From NCBI RefSeq assembly GCF_900291465.1, contig NZ_LT985808.1, positions 3,172,539 to 3,236,538 of the forward strand: a DNA stretch of 64,000 bases. Direction: 5' to 3'. The notes under the pieces were generated by a model, which saw nothing but the letters and a program-made list of their open reading frames with translations, ran no database searches and was not told the origin of the DNA. The position numbers and the translations under genes were made by a program. The DNA comes from Bacteroides sp. Marseille-P3684 (lineage in GTDB: Bacteria > Bacteroidota > Bacteroidia > Bacteroidales > Bacteroidaceae). This document shows positions 53,205 to 61,962 of this stretch, in pieces. Within the stretch, counting starts at the first letter, position 1. Every line of letters starts with the position of its first letter.

Positions 53205-54551
53205 TTAGGCCAATAATTCAGTCACTCCCATGTAAATCATCATGCCAATGATGTCGTTTGTAATGGAAATGAAGGGTCCGGTGGCGATGGCGGGGTCAAT
53301 CTTCAGCTTCTCCAGGGTCATGGGGACAAGTGTGCCGAAGATGGAGGCGAACATGACCACACAGAACAGGCTGATGGAGACCGAATAGGTCACGGTGCTG
53401 GTGGCTCCGAACCGTACGAAGTTGTAGATATAGACCAGCATGGATATGATGGTAGCATTGATCAGTGCCACGACAGCCTCCTTCGCGATTTGCTCAAACG
53501 TCCGTCCTGCATCGAGCGAACTGTTCGCCAATCCCTGCACGACGAGCGCCGAGGACTGTGTACCGACGTTTCCGCCCGTACCGCCGATGAGGGGGATGTA
53601 AAGTGCCATTTCGGGATGGGCAGCGAACACGCTGTCGAAATTTCCAAGTATCAACGAGTTGCAGATACCTCCAATCATACCGATGAGCAGCCAGGGAAGA
53701 CGGGCACTGGTCTGACGGAACACGCTGTCATGTGTCTCGACATCCTGCGAGAGACCGGAAGCCAACTGGTAGTCACGTTCCGCCTGTTCGCGCACCTCGT
53801 CCATGACGTCATCGACAGTGATGCGCCCCACCAGACGTCCGATGCTGTCGACCACGGGGACAGCCACGAGGTCATACTTCTCGATAATCTGCACCACCTC
53901 CTCGACAGGCGTGTCGACATGCACCGACACGGGGTCCTTCTTCATCACGTGCTTCACCTTCGACACCGAAGGACTGGTAATCATCTTCTTCAGTGGGAAC
54001 ACACCGCGCAGGCGTTCATCGTCGTCAATGACATAGACATAATAAATCTCGTCCATCTCCTCGGCCTGCAGCCTCATCTCACGCAGACATTCGGGCATAC
54101 TCCAGTTCTCGTTGACGGTGACCATCTCCGTACCCATGAGACCGCCGGCAGTGTCCTCGTCATATTTCAACAGGTCGACGATATCCCCTGCCTGCTCGAT
54201 GTCCTCGATGTGCGAGAGGACCTCTTCCTGCTTGTCTTCGTCCATGTCGCGGATGATGTCGACGGCATCATCAGAGTCCATGTAGTCGACGAAACGCTTG
54301 GCAATGGTTTCCGACGGGAGGATGTCCAGGTATTTCTTACGGGCGTCCTCGTCCATCTCGATGAGCACGTCGGCAGCCTTCTCGTTGTCCAGCTGATGGA
54401 AGATGAAACGTGCCTCGTCGGTATCCAGCTCACTGCACAGCTCGGCAAGGTCGGCAGGGTGAAGGTCGGCCAGCCGCTCTTTCAGTTGTACCGCATCTTT
54501 CTGCTCGATGAGTTCGCTGATTTCGTGAATGAAGTCTTTCTCTATTTCCAT
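53205..54551 (-). CDS. mgtE: Magnesium transporter MgtE
   Basis: 448 residues. The N-terminal superhelical Mg-sensing domain is at about 1-125 (LHPADLAELCSELDTDEARF, DMDEDKQEEVLSHIEDIEQA). Two CBS domains follow (about 135-250; VDTPVEEVVQIIEKYDLVAV). Five transmembrane helices then contain the pore motif PLIGGTGGNVGTQSSALVVQ. It imports Mg2+ (sometimes Co2+) across the inner membrane and closes when cytoplasmic Mg2+ is high. The start codon is 5 bp after the rsmA stop, so the two are co-transcribed. Confidence 0.95.
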   Translation of the reverse strand: MEIEKDFIHEISELIEQKDAVQLKERLADLHPADLAELCSELDTDEARFIFHQLDNEKAADVLIEMDEDARKKYLDILPSETIAKRFVDYMDSDDAVDIIRDMDEDKQEEVLSHIEDIEQAGDIVDLLKYDEDTAGGLMGTEMVTVNENWSMPECLREMRLQAEEMDEIYYVYVIDDDERLRGVFPLKKMITSPSVSKVKHVMKKDPVSVHVDTPVEEVVQIIEKYDLVAVPVVDSIGRLVGRITVDDVMDEVREQAERDYQLASGLSQDVETHDSVFRQTSARLPWLLIGMIGGICNSLILGNFDSVFAAHPEMALYIPLIGGTGGNVGTQSSALVVQGLANSSLDAGRTFEQIAKEAVVALINATIISMLVYIYNFVRFGATSTVTYSVSISLFCVVMFASIFGTLVPMTLEKLKIDPAIATGPFISITNDIIGMMIYMGVTELLA

Positions 54552-54556
54552 GATGG

Positions 54557-55363
54557 TTATGCTTCTTTCTCCGTCGGAGTTTCAGCCAAAGCCTGCGCCA
54601 CCCGGTTGGTCAGCCCGATGAAGTCGGCTACGGACAGCTGCTCGGGACGCTTGTTGAACAGCTCGTCGGCACAGAGCGGATGGTCCTTGCCCAGAATCGG
54701 CTTGATGGAGTTGCGCAGCGTCTTGCGGCGTTGGTTGAAAGTCGTTTTCACTATCTGTTTGAAGAGTTTCTCGTCGCATCCCAGCGAAGTGGTTTCATTG
54801 CGCGTCATGCGAATGACGGCACTCTTCACCTTGGGAGGCGGATTGAACACATGCTCGTGTACGGTGAAAAGATATTCCACCCGGTACCATGCCTGGATGA
54901 GCACGCTCAGGATACCATAGGTCTTGCTGCCCGGTCCTGCCGCGATGCGCTCTGCGACCTCTTTCTGTATCATGCCTGTGCAGCAGGGGATGAGGTCCTT
55001 GTAGTCGAGCATCTTGAAAAATATCTGACTGGAGATGTTGTAGGGGTAGTTGCCTGTCAGGACGAAAGGACGCCCCTCGAACAGTTCCCGCAAATCCATC
55101 TTCAGGAAGTCACACTCAATGATGTTGCCCTCCAGCGCCGGAAAGTTCTCATGCAGGTAAGCCACCGACTCATAATCCAGCTCCACCACCTTGACCGGTC
55201 GTTGCTTGGGCAGGAGGAACTGTGTCAGCACGCCCATGCCGGGTCCTACCTCGAGAATGGGAATGTCGGGACAAGCATCGACCGTGTCGGCAATATCTTG
55301 TGCGATGGTTAAGTCTTTCAGAAAATGCTGTCCCAGGAATTTTTTAGGTTTCACCAATCTCAT
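54557..55363 (-). CDS. rsmA: 16S rRNA A1518/A1519 dimethyltransferase
   Basis: 268 residues. The N-terminal KPKKFLGQHFLKD is the family hallmark. Motif I is ILEVGPGMGVLTQFL, motif IV TGNYPYNISSQIFF (target adenine pocket), and the C-terminal helical domain carries FNQRRKTLRNSIKPIL. It uses SAM to dimethylate two adenines near the 16S rRNA 3' end; loss gives kasugamycin resistance in other bacteria. It is upstream of mgtE in one operon and divergent from the flippase-like gene. Confidence 0.96.
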   Translation of the reverse strand: MRLVKPKKFLGQHFLKDLTIAQDIADTVDACPDIPILEVGPGMGVLTQFLLPKQRPVKVVELDYESVAYLHENFPALEGNIIECDFLKMDLRELFEGRPFVLTGNYPYNISSQIFFKMLDYKDLIPCCTGMIQKEVAERIAAGPGSKTYGILSVLIQAWYRVEYLFTVHEHVFNPPPKVKSAVIRMTRNETTSLGCDEKLFKQIVKTTFNQRRKTLRNSIKPILGKDHPLCADELFNKRPEQLSVADFIGLTNRVAQALAETPTEKEA

Positions 55364-55474
55364 AGCCTTATTTTATGGTAGTTTTGTATGTGGTTTGTCT
55401 CTATCCTTATATCTTTGCATCAATTTGCAACACGCAAAGGTACATAGATTCACATAAAATTAAGATAACAACTG

Positions 55475-56452
55475 TTGAAAAAGATACTAAATACCTGCCT
55501 GAAGATTGTATTCCCGTTCGTGCTGGGAGGCGCCATCCTCTACCGTACTTACCGCGACTTTGACCTTTCCCGTGTGGGCGATTACCTGTGGAACCTCGAC
55601 TGGTTCTGGATGACAGTCTCGCTCCTTTTCGGTATCCTGAGCCATGTGTTGCGCGGATGGCGGTGGAGACAGACGCTGGAACCGATGGGGGAACATGCCC
55701 GGATGAACAACTGTGTCAACGCCATCTTCGTGTCCTATGCCAGCAACATGATTATCCCCCGACTGGGAGAGATTTCGCGTTGTGGCATCCTCTCGAAGTA
55801 TGACGGAGTCTCGTTCTCCAAAGCCCTGGGGACAGTGGTCACCGAACGGCTCATCGACTCGCTCTGCGTCCTGCTCATCATCGGGGCTACCCTGCTGCTC
55901 AACATACACATCTTCGATGCCTTCTTTGCCAAGACAGGCAGCAACTTCAGCTCCATCAGCGAAGCCCTTTCTTCACCTATATTATATATAGTCGGCGTAT
56001 CGGTGCTGGCCTTCCTCCTTCTCCTCTATTTCCTGGTGCGCAAGCTGGCTTTCTTCGGACGCATCAAGGGCATCATGTACAACGTCTGGGAGGGAGTGCT
56101 CTCACTGCGCAAGGTGAAGAACCTGCCACTGTTCATCTTCTATACGGCAGCCATCTGGCTCTGCTACTTCCTCCACTTCTACCTGGCATTCTACTGTTTC
56201 GACTTTTCCGCCCACCTGGGTTGGGTGGCAGGACTTGCCATGTTCGTGGCAGGCAGCATCGCCGTGCTTGTACCTACCCCCAATGGAGCCGGTCCGTGGC
56301 ACTTTGCCATCATCTCCATGATGAGCCTTTATGGCGTAAGTTGGGAAAATGCAGGAATTTTTGCACTGATTGTGCATGGAATCCAAACTTTATTGATAAT
56401 TTTGTTAGGCGTTTATGGATTAGCCATACTTGCGTTTACCAACAAGAAGTAA
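55475..56452 (+). CDS. Flippase-like integral membrane protein (LPG synthase N-domain/UPF0104)
   Basis: 325 residues from a TTG start (LKKILNTCLKIVFPFV); no closer ATG gives a full first helix. About eight transmembrane segments. Family motifs visible are HVLRGWRWRQTLEPMG, NAIFVSYASNMIIPRLGEIS and the PTPNGAGPWHFAIISMMSL stretch of the lysylphosphatidylglycerol-synthase transmembrane (AglD/YbhN-like) family. It lacks the soluble aminoacyl-transferase domain, so lipid flipping or a related role is more likely; the substrate is unknown. It lies 81 bp upstream of pepD. Confidence 0.83.
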   Translation: MKKILNTCLKIVFPFVLGGAILYRTYRDFDLSRVGDYLWNLDWFWMTVSLLFGILSHVLRGWRWRQTLEPMGEHARMNNCVNAIFVSYASNMIIPRLGEISRCGILSKYDGVSFSKALGTVVTERLIDSLCVLLIIGATLLLNIHIFDAFFAKTGSNFSSISEALSSPILYIVGVSVLAFLLLLYFLVRKLAFFGRIKGIMYNVWEGVLSLRKVKNLPLFIFYTAAIWLCYFLHFYLAFYCFDFSAHLGWVAGLAMFVAGSIAVLVPTPNGAGPWHFAIISMMSLYGVSWENAGIFALIVHGIQTLLIILLGVYGLAILAFTNKK

Positions 56453-56533
56453 TTCGAGCGGAAAGGAGGACCGTCTGCTATCATTTTGACAGTTCTCCAA
56501 TTCGTCAAGCCATACATTTAAACCTTAAAACAC

Positions 56534-57994
56534 ATGAGTACAATTTTGTCATTAGCTCCACAGAATGTGTGGAAACATTTCTACGGACTGACCCGCGTTC
56601 CCCGTCCTTCGGGTTTCCTGGCACCGGTTCAGCAGTTCTTACTCGACTTTGCAAAGAGCGCAGGTGTCGAGGCTGTCAAGGATGAAGCCGGCAACATCAT
56701 CATGCGCAAGCCTGCCACTCCCGGTATGGAAGACTGCAAAGGTGTGATTCTCCAGGCACACATGGACATGGTTCCCCAGAAGAACAACGACACCGTACAC
56801 GATTTTGAGAAAGACCCGATCGAGACCTACATCGACGGCGAATGGGTGAAAGCCCGTGGCACGACACTGGGTTCGGACAACGGTATGGGTGTTGCAGCCA
56901 TCATGGCCGTGATGGAAGACAAGACGCTGAAGCACGGTCCGTTGGAAGCTCTCATCACGGCTGATGAGGAAACCGGCATGTTCGGTGCATTCGGTCTGAA
57001 ACCCGGAAGTCTGAAGGGAGAAATTCTCCTGAACCTGGATTCGGAAGACGAGGGCGAACTCTACATCGGTTGTGCCGGTGGAGTGGATGTGACAGCCACC
57101 TTGCAATACAAGGAAGCTGAGGTAGACCCGGAAGACGTGGCCATCAAACTGACCCTCAAAGGGCTGCGTGGCGGACACTCCGGTCTGGAAATCAATCAGG
57201 GCCGTGCCAATGCCAACAAGTTGCTGGTACGTTTCGTCCGTGAAGCCATCGCTGAATATGAAGCACGCCTGGCAAGCTGGAAGGGCGGCAACATGCGCAA
57301 TGCCATTCCCCGCGAAGCAGATGCCGTGCTGACGCTGCCTGCTGAGAACGTCGACGAATTGCTGGAGCTGGTGAAAGAGTATGAAGCACTCTTCAACGAA
57401 GAATATCATGCCATCGAGACACCCATCACCTTCAAGGCCGAACGTACAGAATTGCCGAAGGGAGTTGTGCCCGAAGAGATTCAGGACAACCTCGTGGATG
57501 CCATCTATGCCTGCCAGAACGGTGTTTGCCGCATGATTCCGACCATCCCCGACACCGTAGAGACATCGTCCAACCTCTCCATCGTGACCATTGACGGAGG
57601 TCAGGCACAATTCTGCCTCCTGGTGCGCAGCTCTTCGGAATCCATGAAGGAATACCTTGCCACTTCGCTCGAAAGCTGTTTCTCCATGGCAGGCATGAAA
57701 GTCGAGATGAGCGGAAGCTACTCCGGTTGGAATCCTGACGTAGAGTCTCCCATCCTCAAGGCGATGGTAAAATCATACGAAGAGCAGTTCGGAGCAGAGC
57801 CTGCCGTGAAGGTCGTGCATGCAGGATTGGAGTGCGGCATCATCGGTGCCATCATCCCTGGTCTGGACATGATTTCATTCGGACCGACACTCCGTTCACC
57901 CCACTCACCCGACGAACGTGTATTGATCCCGACCGTGAAGAAGTTCTATGACTTCCTCGTGGCAACCCTGGCAAACACGCCGAAGAAGGTCTGA
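56534..57994 (+). CDS. pepD: Aminoacyl-histidine dipeptidase PepD
   Basis: 486 residues, M20 family. Zn ligands are in LQAHMDMVP (His, Asp), TTLGSDNGMG, ITADEETGMFGAFGL (catalytic Glu and ligand) and a late HAGLECGIIGA. A lid/dimerisation domain sits in the middle (VAIKLTLKGLRGGHSGLEIN, with GGHSG). The enzyme cleaves Xaa-His dipeptides such as carnosine and broader dipeptides in the cytoplasm. It is followed by a very strong terminator. Confidence 0.95.
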   Translation: MSTILSLAPQNVWKHFYGLTRVPRPSGFLAPVQQFLLDFAKSAGVEAVKDEAGNIIMRKPATPGMEDCKGVILQAHMDMVPQKNNDTVHDFEKDPIETYIDGEWVKARGTTLGSDNGMGVAAIMAVMEDKTLKHGPLEALITADEETGMFGAFGLKPGSLKGEILLNLDSEDEGELYIGCAGGVDVTATLQYKEAEVDPEDVAIKLTLKGLRGGHSGLEINQGRANANKLLVRFVREAIAEYEARLASWKGGNMRNAIPREADAVLTLPAENVDELLELVKEYEALFNEEYHAIETPITFKAERTELPKGVVPEEIQDNLVDAIYACQNGVCRMIPTIPDTVETSSNLSIVTIDGGQAQFCLLVRSSSESMKEYLATSLESCFSMAGMKVEMSGSYSGWNPDVESPILKAMVKSYEEQFGAEPAVKVVHAGLECGIIGAIIPGLDMISFGPTLRSPHSPDERVLIPTVKKFYDFLVATLANTPKKV

Positions 57995-58039
57995 CACTTT
58001 CCCATCGGCTCGCCGACTGACGGGCCGTCCCTGTATACC

Positions 58040-58092
58040 TGACGCAGGATGACATGGAACAGAAATCCATGGCGTCCTGCGTCATTTCTTTT
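58040..58092 (+). terminator. Rho-independent terminator of pepD
   Basis: TGACGCAGGATGaCATGG / CCATGgCGTCCTGCGTCA (one mismatch) is followed by TTTCTTTT. Its right end is 10 bp before the convergent DUF2461 stop codon. Confidence 0.9.
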
Positions 58093-58101
58093 ATCCGGTC
58101 A

Positions 58102-58785
58102 TCAGACCGCCTCATCAATCGCAGCATTCACAAAATCCAGGAAGGGCTTCATCACCTGAAAGACCTCGGCGGAACGTTCCAGCCAGTCCGCAGAAGTAAA
58201 AAAGGACTCGGGGACAGGATGGAAACACGAATAGTCCTTGCAACGGATGTACTCCGGATAAGGGAAATCCTTCGGGAAACCCTTGGGGACTGTTTTCACA
58301 TGCGTCTCGCCGATGACGGGAAACAACGTGTGGAACGGGTCGGACCCGACGATGGCATGAAATTCCTCGGGCTGCTCACAGACACTCTGACGCACGGCAC
58401 GCAGCACGTCTGACGGCAGACAGTATGACCCGCCGGCAAGCATGCAGTTTTCAGGCTCCAGGTGGAAATAGTAACCACCCTGGAACGCCTTCTTCCCCTT
58501 GGCATTGATATAAGCGCCAAAATGACGTTTATAGGGAGACTTGTCCGGAGAGAAACGGGTGTCACGGTAAAAACGATAGGTACAATCCCCCACACCGAGG
58601 TATTGCACAGCCGGGTCAAACACGGTGATGCGGGCAATCAGTTCAGCCACCATACTCTCGAAGGCTGCACGGGCGGCATCATACTCCTCGCGGTGTTCGT
58701 GAAACCACTCGCGGTTGTTGTGTACGGCTATATCACGTAAAAATTGCAGGCACAAGGCTGCACGGGAATCATCTGCTTGTTTCAT
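58102..58785 (-). CDS. DUF2461 protein
   Basis: 227 residues from MKQADDSRAALCLQFLRDIA; the in-frame upstream ATG at 58851 would include the TATTTTTG box (plus 58808-58815), so I reject it. Family motifs are HNNREWFHEHREEYDAARAA, FRFYRDTRFSPDKSPYKRHF-like YRFYRDTRFSPDKSPYKRHF and GGYYFHLEPENCMLAGG. The protein is soluble and widely conserved; the function is unknown, although the conserved His, Arg and Glu look catalytic. It converges with pepD. Confidence 0.9.
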   Translation of the reverse strand: MKQADDSRAALCLQFLRDIAVHNNREWFHEHREEYDAARAAFESMVAELIARITVFDPAVQYLGVGDCTYRFYRDTRFSPDKSPYKRHFGAYINAKGKKAFQGGYYFHLEPENCMLAGGSYCLPSDVLRAVRQSVCEQPEEFHAIVGSDPFHTLFPVIGETHVKTVPKGFPKDFPYPEYIRCKDYSCFHPVPESFFTSADWLERSAEVFQVMKPFLDFVNAAIDEAV

Positions 58786-58902
58786 AGAAGGTCGGTATTT
58801 GTTTCCGGCAAAAATAGACATTCCCGTTGAATTGACCATACCTGCACCCACCCTGCGAATATCAGAATGACAGCATTTCCTCCTCTTCTCTTGACAGAAT
58901 CA

Positions 58903-59427
58903 CCCAAAGTGCCTCTTTCAGCTAACGCGCCTTTTTGAGAAACCGACCAAAGTAGGTTATTTTAAGAATATCCATGCAACTCCGGGCGCATATATATTCC
59001 AAAGAGACCCCGGACTTGCATATTCATGCACTCAAACAATATTGTTTGAGAAACCAAACACAAGTGTTTGACGCGTGAAACAATATTGTTTGACGACCCA
59101 AACAATATTGTTTCGTCAGCCGAACACTTGTGTTTGCCTCTCCAAAGTCCGATTTTATACTTGCAATACATTTGTTTGCAAACTTTCACCTCCAGTTTGT
59201 ACGACAGATGCATCTTTTGAAAACTATCATTCAGCCAATATCATCCATCTCAGACAAGCAATATCTCATTTCACAAGGCATATTTCAATCATAATTACAT
59301 TCAAGAAAGTCAATCAGCATCAATCTGTATTTTGCAAATCGCCTGAAAATTCAAAAAAAATCCATCAAGCCGTATTTTGGTGCAAGGAAGGGCACTCTCA
59401 AGCGATTCGTTTGACACTTTGACAAAT
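58903..59427 (-). repeat. 525-bp composite repeat element, copy 2
   Basis: This is the inverse-oriented partner of 21364-21888. Read on the minus strand, it has the conserved left block (59427 down to 59321), the palindrome array beginning at offset 299, and the right end with CGCGTTAGCTGAAA and TTTGGG. Its length, 525 bp, equals copy 1. A 115-codon plus-strand frame (59075-59422) shares QSVFCKSPEN with copy 1 only because the DNA there is identical. It lies between DUF2461 and the DUF4143 ATPase gene. Confidence 0.85.
59034..59135. repeat. 22-bp-period palindrome array, type C, copy 2
   Basis: Palindromes begin at 59034, 59056, 59078, 59100 and 59122, exactly 22 bp apart. Three are perfect AAACAATATTGTTT; the others are AAACACAAGTGTTT and GAACACTTGTGTTT. 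A degenerate unit follows at 59144. Spacers of 8 bp vary. Confidence 0.93.
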
Positions 59428-59441
59428 TGACAACGTCTCTC

Positions 59442-60740
59442 CTACTCATCCAGAAAATAGGAAGTCACCGCATAGAGCGGGACATTGGTCACCCAATCTT
59501 GCTCACGATAGTCGGACATCGAAAAACGCAGCCCATGCATATCCGGATGAGAAGCCACAAAAGTAGAAAGTGACTTTGAACGGAGATTTTCTTCCGCTTT
59601 CGCTTCTATCGGAACAATTGCATTCCCATGCTGAATCAAGAAGTCAATCTCCAACTTTGCATTGTTGCTATAATAAAAGACCGAAGTATCAGACGTAGCC
59701 ACCAACTGACTCATCAGGTAGTTTTCAGTAAAAGCTCCCTTGGACTCCTCCATGCCATTTTCCGATACCAACAATAGCTCAGGAGGTGTTTCACTCATGG
59801 CGCCCAACAAGCCACAGTCTAAAAGGAAAAGTTTAAAACTGGACATATCTACATAAAACTTCAGAGGCATCTTAGCCTCATTGACTCTTTCGACCTTATA
59901 AACCAATCCTGCATCCATCAGCCACTGAATAGCGACTTCAAAGTCTTTTGCACGTCCTCCCGGTTTTGCTACACCGTAAATAAACTTCTTGTTTTCTTTT
60001 ACCAACTGAGAGGGCATGGATTGCCACACCATATTGATGCGATTGGACTCGGAAACAGGCACATGCTTTGATATATCTTTTTGATACGTATAAAGAATAT
60101 TATTTTGGATTTCTCTCACAGCAATGGCATCGTTCGTATCCACAAACATATTGACCGCTTCAGGCATTCCCCCTACAAAATAGTATTCGCGCAGGATTCT
60201 GATATACTCACTCTTCAGGAGCTTCAACGTCATCCAATCCTTGGAACGGAGAATATCGAACAGCTGCTTCTTGCCTTTAGCCAATAAGAATTCGTCAAAC
60301 GTCATTGGATAAATATGCAAAACATCTACCTTGCCAACGGGAAATGACTCTCCTTTGTGCATAGTAATTCCCAGCAGGGACCCTGCGACAGCGACATGAT
60401 ACTGAGGTGCATTCTCACAAAAATATTTCAGAACGGACAGTCCACGTGGCGATTCTTGTATTTCGTCAAGGATAATCAGAGTCCTACCGGGTTCTATACT
60501 TTGTCCTGTGATGGCACCAATTGCAAGAATTATACGCTGCATATTATAATCCTCCATAAAAAGGTTCTTTGCCAGGACATTATCTTCACAATTGATGTAA
60601 GCCACATTCGCAAATTCTTCTTCACCAAATCGCTTCAGAATATAGGTCTTGCCAACCTGACGTGCACCTGCCAGAATAAGAGGTTTGCGGTCCTTTTTAT
60701 CCTTCCATTTTCTAAGCCGTTCTATAATATTCCTATACAT
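59442..60740 (-). CDS. AAA ATPase with DUF4143 C-terminal domain
   Basis: 432 residues from MYRNIIERLRKWKDKKDRKP. Walker A is GARQVGKT at 25-32 and Walker B TLIILDEIQESPRGL, with AVAGSLLGITMHKGESFPVG as the sensor region. The DUF4143 domain occupies about 195-400 and includes EIDFLIQHGNAIVPIEAKAE, a nuclease-like E-I-D...E-A-K pattern. The family is common, patchily distributed and often near mobile DNA; its role is not established. The gene is AT-richer than its left neighbours. Four 33-bp repeats, the nearest holding the promoter box, lie directly upstream. Confidence 0.88.
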   Translation of the reverse strand: MYRNIIERLRKWKDKKDRKPLILAGARQVGKTYILKRFGEEEFANVAYINCEDNVLAKNLFMEDYNMQRIILAIGAITGQSIEPGRTLIILDEIQESPRGLSVLKYFCENAPQYHVAVAGSLLGITMHKGESFPVGKVDVLHIYPMTFDEFLLAKGKKQLFDILRSKDWMTLKLLKSEYIRILREYYFVGGMPEAVNMFVDTNDAIAVREIQNNILYTYQKDISKHVPVSESNRINMVWQSMPSQLVKENKKFIYGVAKPGGRAKDFEVAIQWLMDAGLVYKVERVNEAKMPLKFYVDMSSFKLFLLDCGLLGAMSETPPELLLVSENGMEESKGAFTENYLMSQLVATSDTSVFYYSNNAKLEIDFLIQHGNAIVPIEAKAEENLRSKSLSTFVASHPDMHGLRFSMSDYREQDWVTNVPLYAVTSYFLDE

Positions 60741-60759
60741 ACTAATATACAATGAGTTG

Positions 60760-60891
60760 ATTATACATTTTACGCAAAAATACATTTTTTCGACCGAACT
60801 TTCACCCTAAAACAACACTTTTCCTACCGAACTTTTGCCACAAAACCACATTTTTCCTACCGAACTTACACCATAGAACTAATAGTATCCT
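60760..60891. repeat. 33-bp tandem promoter-like repeats upstream of the ATPase gene
   Basis: ACCGAACTT begins units at 60793, 60826 and 60859, exactly 33 bp apart, with CAAAACCACATTTTTCC-like second halves. A fourth, diverged unit at 60760 contains the real minus-strand -7 box TATTTTTG (plus 60775-60782). On the minus strand each unit reads TTTTG-like then GTTCGG. The rest of the 60892-61270 gap holds a palindrome TCAACGCGTTGA (about 61031) and no gene I can support. Confidence 0.75.
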
Positions 60892-61270
60892 ACATAAGAT
60901 GAAGGAATGATGCTGCTCACAGCATTGCAGAATCTCCCAAACAGTGATGGCTGAACTCAACGTAGGAAGGCTTCACAAGGTAGTCTGACAACTGACATCA
61001 ACCTCTAATTCACGCATTCCTAGAAATCGACTCAACGCGTTGAAGCCTTGAGGCATTTTCTCGGGCAGTAAGCGAAGTCATGATTGTAGTAGCGGAATTT
61101 ATCCAACAGAATCCAATGAGTTGCAAGGCAGATTATTGACAATGACAGGAAGTTGGCTACCCTCAAAGCATATGTTCTGGCTGCCCAATTATTAAATCTA
61201 TAATTTGAGTATTTAGTCTTATGATATATTTTATAATTTTGTCAGCAGAACTAAGACTCATAACCTATAA

Positions 61271-61885
61271 ATGGAATATACATTGAAATCGAATTCATTG
61301 TTTATAGATAAGACAGGTCTATTAAACGGTTTACAAAGAGGTGAAGAACTCGCTTTTGCTTTATTGTATAACCAGTATGCCGATTTGTTGTATTCCTATG
61401 GAACTGGATTAGGGTTTGCAAAAGAAGACATTGAAGATTCCATGCAAGAGGTATTCTGTAATCTCTATTTAAATCACTCAAAGATTAATGAAATCAACAA
61501 TTTGAAGTTTTATTTGCTTCGCGCTTTGAAAAATCGCCTGCTGAATGCTTCTCATGCATCCAAAACACAGAGTTTTATAGATGTGGAGAATGTCGACTTT
61601 TATACGGATGTGACAATTCTGGACGATTTAATAGATGCAGAGGATAGGGTTGTAATTCAGAAAAAAATCCAGTCTTATCTTGATGCGTTAACCGGACGAC
61701 AACGTGAAGCCATTTATCTTCGTTACATTGAGGACTTGGATTATGAAGAAATTGCAGAGTTGATGAATATGACCGTTCCCTCAGTACGTAATCTGGTATT
61801 TAAAGCTATTAAACAACTTCGGAATTCCAGCATTCCAAGTTTGATATGGCCAATTCTGTTTTCATTTGTTAAAATTAGATTGTAA
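61271..61885 (+). CDS. ECF sigma factor of a FecR/SusC regulon
   Basis: 204 residues. Region 2 is at about 22-90 (FALLYNQYADLLYSYGTGLG, DIEDSMQEVFCNLYL) and region 4 at about 135-190 (LTGRQREAIYLRYIEDLDYE, MNMTVPSVRNLVFKAIKQLR). The C-terminus is hydrophobic. It is followed by fecR and an STN-type susC in the same direction, the standard cell-surface signalling order. Codons are AT-rich compared with genes left of 58.8 kb. A TAATTTTG box lies about 30 bp upstream. Confidence 0.92.
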   Translation: MEYTLKSNSLFIDKTGLLNGLQRGEELAFALLYNQYADLLYSYGTGLGFAKEDIEDSMQEVFCNLYLNHSKINEINNLKFYLLRALKNRLLNASHASKTQSFIDVENVDFYTDVTILDDLIDAEDRVVIQKKIQSYLDALTGRQREAIYLRYIEDLDYEEIAELMNMTVPSVRNLVFKAIKQLRNSSIPSLIWPILFSFVKIRL

Positions 61886-61916
61886 TTGCATTTTGTCTTC
61901 AAAAAGCGATGATATT

Positions 61917-61962
61917 ATTATGATTTCTCTGTCTTTGTAAGAAAAAGACAGAAAATCATAAT
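61917..61962 (+). promoter_or_regulatory. Hairpin abutting the fecR start codon
   Basis: ATTATGATTT(C)TCTGTCTTT (61917-61936) pairs with AAAGACAGAAAATCATAAT (61944-61962), 19 bp with one bulge and a 7-nt loop. Its right arm ends one base before the fecR ATG at 61963. It could block translation of the anti-sigma factor or stop read-through from the sigma gene. Confidence 0.6.

Noticed and set aside
60892-61270. A gene in the gap before the 61271 sigma factor
   Set aside because: No frame with a plausible start, length or family motif; only a short palindrome TCAACGCGTTGA stands out.
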